A stretch of 64,000 nucleotides of DNA, taken from NCBI RefSeq assembly GCF_964204865.1, contig NC_135257.1:4774001-4838000 (forward strand), given 5' to 3'. Shown one piece after another: positions 47,801 through 58,863 of this stretch. The DNA is from Styela clava. Its lineage: Eukaryota; Chordata; Ascidiacea; Stolidobranchia; Styelidae. The notes below the pieces were generated by a model that was given only the letters and a program-made list of their open reading frames with translations, was not told where the DNA came from and ran no database searches. Position 1 is the stretch's first letter. The number at the start of each line of letters is the position of its first letter. The translations under genes and the position numbers were made by a program.

Positions 47801-50175
47801 TTGCTTTATCTCACTCAGAGTTTAAATATTTGGCTTGTAATTTGTAGATGTTAGCTGAACATAACCTTCGCAATTATCAGCCGCGAGACAAACTTCATTT
47901 GCGAAAAGAATTGTTTGCACAAGTACCTATAGATCCGAATACAGAAAGCAAGGTTTTACAACGTCTCTGAGATTACCAAAATTGAACCATCGGTAAAAGG
48001 CTTCTCACGCTCGGCGATACTTTCTGCAACTTGTGGCCCCCTTCCCGTAGATTTTGATTTTTTTAAACGCTACTTTGTATTACGTGAGGGAAAACTGCCC
48101 TTTTAAAAGCTTCATTCTTCTCCCAATCGTCTTTGAATAATTTTTTGTGTTTGGTTTCAAATATATTGGCGAACAATAAATATCACTTTAATATTCCCAT
48201 CCCATCACTGCTTATATGTATATATGTTGGGTTGGCATATGAATATGCATATGAAATTTGGCAGTTCACTATATATGTATGCGAATTGTTTCAATGCGAA
48301 TTTTGTCACGGAGACAACTTGCTCAACGTCCCCTCCGACAAGCTGGCAAGGACTGTTAAAAATGACTTCAGTGTTCAATGCCAAAACATGATACATCTGA
48401 ATCGGTGCTATCCAAAACGAGTAACACTAGGACGAGTACTATCACACGGCATCTTATGAAAAACGTGTTGAAGGGCTCTGAGATTCGGAACGACGTCCTA
48501 ATAAAGGGGGTAGATTGTGAGGTAGCGTATGAATACTTTTACATATGATTCGAATAAAAATAATTTCGAGTCTAAATCCGAATATTTGTGTGTTTTTGCA
48601 GTTCAGTGTAAGGGTATTACTCCAAGAGTAAAACGAAGCATGAATGGGAAAACATGTACTGGGTTTGGTCGTGTTGAGTGACTTTTATTTTGCCAAAATT
48701 TGTTGTCCTGTTGTTTTTACTGCGTGAAACGCTCCGAAATAATAATTTACACTAGAATATAAAATGCCTATCAGCTTCCGTTACTTACAGTTTTTGGCTT
48801 TTGGCTAGGAATGTTTGATTTATTATCTTTCTTCAGAAACAAAATCCTTCTCAAAAGTGATGAGAGCATTCCTGGTGGTAATTTAATATGGATTTGTTTT
48901 TAAAAACAGTACCGGGGTTTTGCGTGTTTTCAATACTAAATCGAACATTCCGAAACAAAATTAGCAAAATCACACGTCACCCAAAAATATTAACATCAAG
49001 AAAACAACACTCATAAGAACCATTACAACGGAAAAATCAAAATTCATCACAAATTCAAAAAATTGCATACTTCTAGGCATGCCCATTTTGACCTTTACTA
49101 ATTAGGTTAATATTTTCATATACTTCTCACTTGGCGGTGCAGAGGAAATCGGGAATGTAGCGCAACATATTCTAGTTTCAAGTTTTGTTAATTACGATAT
49201 ATATATAATACTCTTGTAACATTATTCACTTTTATGCGATGGAGATGACTAAACACGTATGGGTTATTTAAATATTTAGACCATGGATGAATCAAATACC
49301 CAATATATTAAGAATGGGAACATTTATTTTTTGATAACATAAAACTGCAACAATTAGTTAAATATTTAAGCTGTAATTCTTAAAAGTTCGTTTACAAACA
49401 ATAATGGACATATAATGATCGTGTTCTTCTAAAATTAACCTTCAGCTAAATGATAAACGCCAGTTATATATATATGCTTTAGTACCGTTTACAATACGAT
49501 TTTAGAAGTAACAATGAGAACGAGGTAAACTTTGCAGAATTATGTTTTTTAATAAGGAATGACGTTATAATGCTATTATATATTGTTACGTTAACGATTA
49601 TACAATGACACAATTGTAAAGCTCCTTAACATTTTAAGTAGTCGAACTTAATGCTCTAAAACCCTTGCCAGTATGAAATATAACAACCGCGGAATTGCTA
49701 CACTCAGGAAAACATGTAAACGCAAGGAAAACAAAAGAGCCATGATGAACACAACACGTACTAGGAAGCGCCACAGGGTGTTTAATGTTGATGACGTCTT
49801 CGACCACACAAAAACGAATCCCTTGAAACTCACAGAAATTTTTGAAACAAATAAAAGTAATACTAATAGTCTCTTTTCGAGAAAAACAATCATTAATCGC
49901 TGAAAATTCCAACTAACAACAGCATAATAACAAAGCGATTCATACGTTCATTTCGTGTTCAATTAACGAAGATACTCGTTTGGCCGGTGTTGAGATAATG
50001 ACGTGGCGACCTGCAATTGTCTCAAGATATGAAAAAATGCCAGATAAAAGCAAGCCGTTTTTTCTAAAATTGCTCCGAATTCTTATGAAGGATCGTAACT
50101 TACCTTTCTGTATCCAAGAGGGTAATTACGATGGCTGAAAAAAGTTTCTAGCAGTTGGAAGCCACTGGGCTAGAC
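44900..50175. other. Gene-free interval
   Basis: About 5.3 kb with only short chance frames. The one structure I can point to is a possible non-autonomous element at 45734-46222 (described separately). Simple (TA)n runs occur near 46315, 47120 and 49200. No coding signal is convincing. Confidence 0.45.
45734..46222. mobile_element. Possible hAT-like non-autonomous element
   Basis: The left end AGGTAACCATACGACCCGC and the right end TATGGTAACCCT are inverted. The neighbouring ACAGTCCCGC and TGTCCCTCCGTCCCG resemble the subterminal sequence of the hAT element at 50966. The flanks share only a degenerate GTAAC. Confidence 0.5.
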
Positions 50176-50489
50176 TAGAGGTAAGATCGGGCCAAAAAAT
50201 TCCAGCCCGGCCCGAACCAGGCCAATGGGTATTAAACCCGATTAAACGGATATGCAGGCTGGAGCCCGAAATTTCATTTTTTATTTAGTAGTTCATTAAA
50301 TTGTCATTGCAAGAGTTTAGTACAGTATGTGTCGTGGTGATAAGGCAACTTCTGTATTTTGCAGACCACGGTCCCTCGTGGCCAAAACGACTCATTTAAA
50401 AAAAAGTCAGCGATAGAGAAGCCCGACCCGACCGTAATGATTAACATTTCAGGCCCGAAGCTCGGGTCGGGCTTCAGATCTTAGCTCTA
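50176..50489. mobile_element. hAT-like MITE with near-perfect 8-bp duplication (314 bp)
   Basis: The ends TAGAGGTAAGATC and, in reverse complement, TAGAGCTAAGATC are flanked by GGCTAGAC (50168-50175) and GGCTAGAG (50490-50497), identical at 7 of 8 positions. GC-rich subterminal GGCCCG repeats lie at both ends. Non-coding. Confidence 0.7.
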
Positions 50490-50738
50490 GGCTAGAGTTA
50501 GACCACTTTACTCACCAGTTAAAAACGTACAAGTACGTTCCCGTCCACCAAAAATAACAAAGAACACAATAAAATAAAGACACGATATAAAGCGGGCAAT
50601 ACCTTTTAAATCAATTTAGGATGTAAGACACTGATCGAAAGAAGATCATGGCAATACTTTATGTTTATAAAAAACTAGATTTCAATAAATAAGAAAAAAA
50701 GTGTGGCTGCGGTTCTTATATGGTTCAATATTTTTATT

Positions 50739-52875
50739 GGATCAACTGAAGAATTTGATGGTGAATTGGTGTTAGTTGGGGTGGAGATTCTTCAGTTGAT
50801 CCCGTTTCCCTACTAAAGAATATCTCCCTCCCCCAACCCACCTAAGCCGATAATACCAGTTGATCCTTTATTCGACCTGATGAATACCTTCATTTAACCT
50901 GGACTAATTATTTGGTAGGGTTAGATGGTCTTAGTTGGGGTGGAGATTCTACAGTTGGTCTTAGTTAGGCTTACCATACGTCCCGGTTTAGCCGGGACAG
51001 TCCCGGATTTGACAAGCTGTCCCGGCGTCCCGGCCGGTTGACTCAAATGTCCCGGTTTGTCAGCACGGTTTTCATGGGTAAAAAATTCAAATTCATTAAT
51101 ATTACAATTTTTTTTTAACGGTGACAGCCCATTTACCACTGTTTTGCGACACACTTTGCTAGTCCAGAGAGAGAAATCGCTCTATTGTTATGTCACAATT
51201 GGTATATGTTTTCTGGCGTTAACTGCAATGTCGTCAAGTTGTCGAAATGCCAAAAAGAAAGTACAAGTTTTCTGATGAGTTGAAGAAAGATTTACCTTAT
51301 TTGAAGCAAACTGAAGGAGGAAAGGTACACTGTACGCATTGCAGATCTGTTTTTCTATTAGTCATGGCGGACGTTCAGATGTCAACGATCATATCCAAAG
51401 CAGGAAGCACAAAACAATAACATTGAAGCATCGACTCGACTGACCAATTTTGCGATAACAAATTCGGATGATTCTGTGTCGTTGGCAGCCGACATTTACC
51501 TATCGCACTGCTATTCATGACCAAAGTTTTGACTGCACCTCTAAATGAATTTCAAATTTTTTTGAGGCTAAATTTGCATTAACTTGTAAATATACACAGT
51601 TAGAATTTCTGATGTCCGCTGTTTGATAAGCGGATTCGCTGATTTTGCACGTTTAGCCAGAAATAAATGAGAGTTGGTGCATTGCTCCGTTGTTCTCCTC
51701 TGAATTTAATGATGATTTACTTCAAGCTCGAATGGCAACAAAACGCAGAAAAGTTGATGCTAAGTGCAAAGGGTTCAATGGCGCTGAAAATATTCAAACG
51801 GAATTTTTTGAGATGCAATGAGGAAATAAATCTATATTCTATTCGAGAGATGTATCACTGCTTGATTTTTAATATAAAAACTATCATCCGTTCAGTTTCA
51901 ACTTTCTAAAAATATCTGCGGCCCGCCAATGACTCGCAACCCTTAATTTTGGCCCGCGGGCGACAAAAGGTTGCCGACCCCTGCCGTAGATGTTGCAAAT
52001 ATTCTGTCAGAGGTGAAGCTAAATTTGCAGGGAAAAAATTTGTATTTAAAAAGAATGTTTGCGATTTTTACGAGAAATGTCTATCGTATATAGAGCTGCA
52101 CGATGAAGCCTACAATGCTGCCAGGCCACACATATGGACAAATTTGAAGAGTGAAATAAACTGGACTGAAGTGTTTGGTCTGCAAAATTGATAAATGATA
52201 TATTTGGTTAGCTGATCAGATTTTGAATAGCGATGCACTTTTACGAATACTGATAAAGAGATATTTATCTGAGCATGGTTCAAATGCAATTTGACTTACT
52301 TTGCCGGTTGAAATTAAGTGGACAAAGATGTTTAACGTTTTTTCTAACAGAAATATTAGCATTTCGAATTTGCAGCAAATTGGTTGATTTTGTTTTTCGG
52401 AACATCGGCATCTGTTAAAAGGATTTTTTCCATTGTTAAAAAATTTTGGTCCGAAAGCAGGTGCAGAATGCCAGAAGAAAATATAAAACCACTCCGTAAC
52501 CTGCAAATTTAATGGTGATGTCTCTTGTTATCAGTTTTATGACAAAATCAAAACAAGAATTTTTGAGAAAGGTTCCATCTGCGGACAAATACTTTTGGTA
52601 TAAATGAATAATACAAACTAATTTTTTGTGTTTTTTCTAATTCAATGATCAGTAGAGATTTAAAGCCGTATATACCCGCAATGGCATGGTAGAAGTTCCA
52701 ATATTATCAAGACTGGCAATCGACCAAATGTTTGCCAAATCGCACCGTCCCGGTTTTTTGTTTCAGATTTATGGTAAGCCTAGTCTTAGTTGGGGTGGTG
52801 ATTCCACAGTTGATCTAACTTGGGGTGGAGATTTTTCATTTTGGTACCACCACCATGGGATTCTTCAGTTGATCC
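50739..52875. repeat. Outer inverted repeat and TTCAGTTGATC sub-repeats
   Basis: GGATCAACTGAAGAAT at 50739-50754 is matched exactly in inverse at 52860-52875. A GTTGGGGTGGAGATTCTTCAG-like unit recurs near 50777, 50936, 52790 and 52814. The hAT element at 50966-52782 is inserted inside this block. It may itself be a non-autonomous element. Confidence 0.6.
50966..52782 (+). mobile_element. Degraded hAT transposon with BED finger and dimerisation remnants
   Basis: The ends TAGGCTTACCATACG and ATGGTAAGCCTA are flanked by identical GTCTTAGT at 50958-50965 and 52783-52790. Inside, from 51248, a frame starts MPKRKYKFSDELKKD and gives CTHC, then after a frameshift SHGGRSDVNDHIQSRKHK, a BED-type zinc finger. 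Near 52395-52505, GTSASVKRIFSIVKKFW and RMPEENIKPLRNLQI match the hAT C-terminal dimerisation region. The catalytic centre between them is lost or scrambled. A foreign hAT end (inverted CAGGGGTCGGCAACC, about 51973-51987) is nested inside. At 1.8 kb with broken frames it is inactive. Confidence 0.8.
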
Positions 52876-55800
52876 TCTCTTTTTAATGGAGATATCCAAT
52901 GTTACATAAAAATTTGTTGTATCTATTCAAAGAAAGCTTGATGCAATGCAAAAAACACAAATATGACAAATGCAATTGAAAAGTTAAGGTTCATGTGAAC
53001 TGTATACACTATACAGCATGCAAGTGAGTGACCTCTAGCTATAGCACACACACAAAAAAAAATAAGGCAAAAAATAATATACGATTGTGACACATATCAC
53101 ACATCTAAATAACAATCAGTAGAACGATTCGCCGATTGTATCTGAAAATTTCCGAACTACTGCAATACTGATGAACACACGCTCACACACAATTGTGTAA
53201 ACAACGGCTAAAAAGGGTAGACTCGAACAGTTCATTTCGGGCGTCTGAACTTTCTACAGTGCTTATACGTAGTAGTATACATATATTTACGCTTATAAAA
53301 TATATACTACGTTCGGTCTGAGTGGTATTTAATTATCCAGATAGTGTACTTTTTGCAAACCATATTAGATCAACTTGGGTTATTACGGAGCAGCCGCAAA
53401 TGAGTCAGTCTCATTCTCCATTTAAATAATACTTCGTCCTAGCTTTGCCACAGCTCTTACTTCATGGCGGTATTCTTAGAGCAACTTGGAAAACGAAAAA
53501 TAGATTTGCGAGTAGATGTTCGAGTGCTTAATGTCGAAGTCAAAAAAGTCAATGCTCCTAAAATATCCGAGTACAAATTGAATTTCAACCTCACTAACGC
53601 CCACCGCCTCTTGACCTATCCGTCGCCTTCAGAATCGCACACACTTTCTTCGTGTTTCTTTTTCTCGCGATTGGTCATGGCTGGCTGGTATCACGTTTAA
53701 CACGCGTGCTCAGAATGTGATTCTGTGACTTATGGTAATAATACGGTATAGTACTGTATATGATATATTCAGATATTGGTATACGTCATATGGGTCGTTA
53801 CGTGTTTGTGCGCTTCAGTAGCGGAAGATTTCAACTCTTGACTGTCTTGAACCTCTGTGGAGACTGTTTAATATCAAGATATCGGTAACGTGTTTCAACT
53901 CTCTTATAGCAGTATGGTGGGTGACAGACAGAAAAGTTTGACAGTTTAGCGTTCTGCTAGCCTATAAGAGACTTCGATTTGCTTGCGTGAACCAGTTCAC
54001 ACACCTTTGTTAAATCCTGGCATCGCGTTCTGCTATTTTTTTGATTTCAGTGGTCTATTTTAGACGTCTTGTTTGGATAGAATTCAAAGATATACCGTAG
54101 TCTATCTGTAGGAAGGATAAAATGCCTAATGATGGAACCGGTAGGTACCGGTACCGTACCCGTACGAACGTCAGAGCTTTGATGCGTTATTTCAGTACCG
54201 GTATTTGGCATTGAAAAAAAAATCTGAAATTGGGGTGATGTTGTTTGTTGCTTGGCTATGTAATACCGTATTTGACTTTGCTGTAAATCAATCCGACGGG
54301 TTCTCGAGCCATGCATGGATAATAGTTCAGTACCGGTAGTTGTGATGTTTGGTTTTGCTTTCGAAGTTTGCCATTTTGATTATTTAAGCCTTTCAGTATT
54401 TCATTTCAAATAGTTGAGTAGTTAAAGATTCCACTTCTTGCAGTCTTGAGATCTAGCTGACTTTTCTGTTTTTGGACTGGTTCATTCTTCTCATCTTCCA
54501 CGCATACATCGGTACATGGTAGCCAGTTAATTGCGTCAACTGCCAACTCATGAGAAGGATTTAATTTAATTTGGGTAATGGAAGAATGGGGTGTTGACCG
54601 ATAAACAATTAATCTGAATATAAACCACTTGGAACTAAAACAGAAACAATCAATTTTAAATGCATCCACGTATGTCTGTATGTTGGTATTATCTCTTAAA
54701 TACCTCTGGCCAAGGTGTGATGATGCTGGTAAATATTGCTTAATCGGAAGGATTCAGGCTTTACCGAAACTATTAGCTCCTAGCTGCTTGTTTAGGGCTT
54801 CGTTCAGAGTGATTCTGTAAAAACACCTCAAAAATGGAATAAATAAATATTGCCACCAGCAATATGATGGTTAAGGCGTGAACTTTGGCGTACTCAATCA
54901 GTCAATGGCGTCACCTGGATTTATTCCTGACCTTTTTACAATTGTCAAATTTTACTAAAAACTATTTCAGGGATGACAATTTAAGGAGCTTATTATGTTG
55001 TCAATCCTACATTTAAAAATGTATGATTTTTGCCCTTTGTACCTCAGAATGGATAAAAACCAATTTTTTTTGCTTGCTATTTTTCAAGTTATATTTATGA
55101 TGAGATCAGGGATAATTTAGTTATTAAAATGGTAAGCACTTAGCTTAGCTCGTTAGTAGGCGCTCTTAAAGCCTTGCTACAAATTTAGTTATATTTTTTT
55201 CGTTAATTCATTAACAAGAACTGAAAATTTTTCCAATTTTTATTTCTCTGTTTAATTATATATTTTCCCAAAACTGACTGCCATTTAGTATTTGGGAAAT
55301 ATATCATATATTGAAATAGAAATAAACACTTACTTTCTCACTTATATAAAGATATTGAATTATAAAATGAGTATGTGATGAATGACATTAAATTTAATAG
55401 TTTGTAATTCAGTAATTACCGGGACTATTAATGTTTTTATTACCTGGATTAATTACACAAGCACAATTGAGGTTCTGGCATGATTAGAAAGTCTGTAGAT
55501 GCTATTCAAATTATCAAAATAAAATTAATTAAAAACATGCGAGCTTTGAATACTGAATTCAAGCTTGCTTATTTTTCACCATGAATATCTTTTTTATATT
55601 TTTATTTTGTTTCATGATTTGTTATTGAAATAAGATCACCAAATTGCCGTCTATTCCAGACATGTGATTTTCGCCTCTGGGGCATAAATATTGATTTTGT
55701 CTTAACTAGTTACTGTGGTATTATCCAAGGGAAATTCCCCTGGCAATTCACCTGAAGATTTCCTGGGGGACATGAATCTAATCTTGGTTATTGGTTCTTT

Positions 55801-57748
55801 GTTCACAAGTAATGACATTTCTTATAAAAAGTTGTTATGTTGTATTGCAAGTCAACATTGTTAAACTGAATGTATTTTATTGCCTTCCTGGTCATTCTTT
55901 TGGATTATTCATAGACAATTGCAACATGGCAATATTATCACATTTAAAGCTAAGTCTCTAAAGATTTTTTTTTTGTTAATCATAAATAATGTATCTACTA
56001 ATCAGGTTAATTTACTTTTAAGAAAAGTTTGAAGTCTTCTATGTTCACTGTCAATCTTCAAAATGGCACCCAAGTGAATATTTAGTACTTGTGTAATCAA
56101 TTTTAGTCTAACATAAATTTCAGTTTATTTGTAAAAGCTACCTTCTTTGTATAATTAGATAATGTGATTGTTTCAATTTTGGTTTGAAGGTATTAGTAAT
56201 TTTCCCAAGCAATTGTGTAGTCTTAGCTGTGTAGGATCATAATTTTATGAAATAATTCTTTGTTGAGTGTGAATTGAGTTAGATTTAGAATATTTGGCAT
56301 AGACATATCATATTGAGCTCTTCGTTTTTATATTTATTTTTGTTTGATAATGAGGTTGTATTATCTTCACCAATTTAAATTAACGAAGGATGTTTTTCTT
56401 ATGCCTAGTGCTCCTAATTTATTCACCTTACTAGACTGTATTTTTACATTGCATTTGCATTTAGTTTAATTTTTTGCATAAATGAAGATTTTTTTCTTAA
56501 GATTTATAGGCACATAACTTTTGATAATTGTTATCCAATTCTGCCTTTACATTTAGATTGTAATATGTAGGTGTGGTATGGTAACGTCAACCTTAACGCA
56601 GGAAATAAGTAGTAAGTACTCTTCTCCAAACTCTTGCCTATTGTTTATTCAGGTTTTATCACTCTTGACTTTGGTTTGACTTACACACTAGGTTATCAAT
56701 TGTTATTTTGTTGCGCGACACTTTCGGAAAGGTGTAATTTTGTAGTATGTTTGGATGAGTCTATGTTTAATTAACCTATATTTAATAAATAATCTCCTTA
56801 CAGTATTTACAGTATGTTATCCCTATTGATTAGATACCCGTTTTGAGCACTCATTTTTATTGGTTAAAGGTGTCATGTTTACGGATTACAATAGTTTGAA
56901 ATATTTTAAAACCATGAATTTATACAATTGAAGAAATTGGCCTTTTTACGTAGTTAGGTGTTTTGTATGATTCTTTAACTGCTCTGCCAATTCAATTTCC
57001 TTGATTTAATTTCCAATGTATCGCTTATTTCAAAACCTTCTACATGTCATGGCCATGTTTTTATTATGTGGGTTGGTGATTCATTCATGTTGTTTGTCAT
57101 CTGTGTATAAAATATATTAGCACAAGGAGGTATGCACACAACATCTAACCTAATGAGGTCAATTGATCTTTCCCTACTTTATATTAAAAATATATAGTAT
57201 AGGTTAGGATATATTGCACCACTGGCATTTTTAATGTTATAGGTAATATATGCTATTGAATTCACAGGCTAGTTTGCAGATAAAGTGCCGTACTACATAT
57301 ATATCCTTGCCTGTTCTGACCAGTACCTCTTGAATACATAAAGGCACACAAATTGATATTGACTTTTTGTACAAATATTTGTAGTGATAAAATATGTGTA
57401 TACTTTGGGTGTGTTGCTTGAATTCTGTGGTACTTTATGACATTAATGGAATGATTTTTAATCTTAGTATCAAATGTGTGTGCTTTATTATGTCAAAAGC
57501 GTACAACCCAAAGTTATTTATGCATACTGTGGCTTTTACAAAAGAACTGTAATATTTCTCTTTAAGCAGTTGGATGTTTTAAGTCTCGTGACTTCAGAGT
57601 AGTGCTGTTTTTTGTTTATTGTAAAGAGCTGGTGCGGTAAATCTATTTTGGATAATTATCTGTTGTTGACTTGTTGTGCAATTGATTTATAAAATTTATT
57701 GTTTCCAGAAATTAATTTATCTCTGATATACTTGTGTATGTGGATGAA
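52876..57748. other. Gene-free interval upstream of the Nudix gene
   Basis: 52.9-54.8 kb holds TACCGGTACC-rich low-complexity DNA (about 54140-54200) and chance frames only. 54.85-57.7 kb is a strikingly repeat-poor, frame-poor AT-rich stretch. It may be a 5' UTR intron or upstream control region of the gene at 57749. A possible splice acceptor (TTTCCAG) ends at 57708. Confidence 0.4.
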
Positions 57749-58351
57749 ATGAAATTAAAGCTGGATCAGACAAGAACATATGACAAGGATGGCCTTCGTC
57801 GCCGGGCTGCATGTTTGTGTTTGCGTTCAAAGGAAAAAATTGAAATTTTACTGGTCACGAGTAGCAGACACTCCCACCTTTGGATAGTTCCTGGTGGTGG
57901 ATTAGACCCAGGCGAAGGTCCATCAACTGCTGCACTGAGAGAAGCTCACGAAGAAGCTGGTGTCAATGGTAAAATATTGGAATTGCTGGATATCTTTGAA
58001 AACAGTGCACGGAAAACCAGAACTTACGTATATGTTGTATTAGTAGAAAGCCTAAATGATGAATATGACGATGCTAAGAACATTGGTCGTATGAGGAAGT
58101 GGTTTACACTTGATGATGCTTGCGCTCAACTTCAGGTACATAAACCAGTGCAAATGGCATATATCAGAACTTACATGAAACGACAAACTGCCGATTTGAG
58201 TCTCACAAATGATTCATTTCAAAATATAGATGAAGCTCATTTATTAAACTGTGAATGTGATAAAGATTTAACAAAATGTGATCATGCATGTCACATTACA
58301 TATAATAACATGACATTAAATACAGATTCAACAAATGTTCCTGTGCAATAA
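57749..58351 (+). CDS. NUDT3: Diphosphoinositol polyphosphate phosphohydrolase (Nudix, NUDT3/4 type)
   Basis: A single uninterrupted frame of 200 aa. The family hydrolyses diphosphate groups of inositol pyrophosphates and diadenosine polyphosphates in the cytosol. The start MKLKLDQTRTYDKDGLRRRAACLC matches the vertebrate DIPP N-terminus. The Nudix box GGLDPGEGPSTAALREAHEEAGV fits GX5EX7REUXEEXGU at every fixed position, with the metal-binding Glu pair intact. RTYVYVVLVE and NIGRMRKWF are further family segments, and HKPVQ follows. The final ~55 residues are Cys-, Asn- and Asp-rich, longer than human DIPP1 and unconserved. The ATG at 57749 is chosen by homology. A four-codon upstream frame starting at 57738 ends at TGA 57750-57752, overlapping this ATG. 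No intron lies in the coding region, unlike in vertebrate orthologues. It could be a retrocopy, but no decay is visible. Confidence 0.93.
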   Translation: MKLKLDQTRTYDKDGLRRRAACLCLRSKEKIEILLVTSSRHSHLWIVPGGGLDPGEGPSTAALREAHEEAGVNGKILELLDIFENSARKTRTYVYVVLVESLNDEYDDAKNIGRMRKWFTLDDACAQLQVHKPVQMAYIRTYMKRQTADLSLTNDSFQNIDEAHLLNCECDKDLTKCDHACHITYNNMTLNTDSTNVPVQ

Positions 58352-58857
58352 TTGTTATTCTATATTCTATGTTTATTGACAAGACGCCTATTTTTCTATA
58401 TTACATTGTTTTTTTCTCTTTTCAGCATTGTGACCATGGTTTCACACATGCATAATAGGACTATGAGCAAACATATTATGACATAGAACATGATTGATAA
58501 TGCGAGTCATTCATGGCTGTATATGATAAGGCCTAAAATGTGAATCAATGCCATGCTGTTTGAAAAAATAATATAGATTTATATTGATGATAATTCATGT
58601 GATCTTGACCCAAGATGACCACCCACCTGACCCAAAATTTGTTTTATTGTACTTAAGATAAATTTTGCCAATTACAACTTCAAAATTACTCTAATATGTT
58701 ATCTAGAGTTTCACTACCAATTGTGCACATATTAAAATGAAATATATCCAATTTAATATATTTCTTTCCCAAATCTGTTAGCAATCAGGATTGGAGCAAT
58801 TGTTTGGGATATGTCTCCTGAAAATACAGGAATAATTTCATAATTCCTGATTACATT

Positions 58858-58863
58858 AATAAA
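58858..58863 (+). terminator. Candidate poly(A) signal of the Nudix gene
   Basis: AATAAA about 507 bp after the stop codon. Other sites cannot be excluded. Confidence 0.35.

Noticed and set aside
49673..49903. Small basic frame open on the plus strand, with two open minus-strand frames
   Set aside because: Three overlapping frames open at once and low-complexity composition argue for chance.
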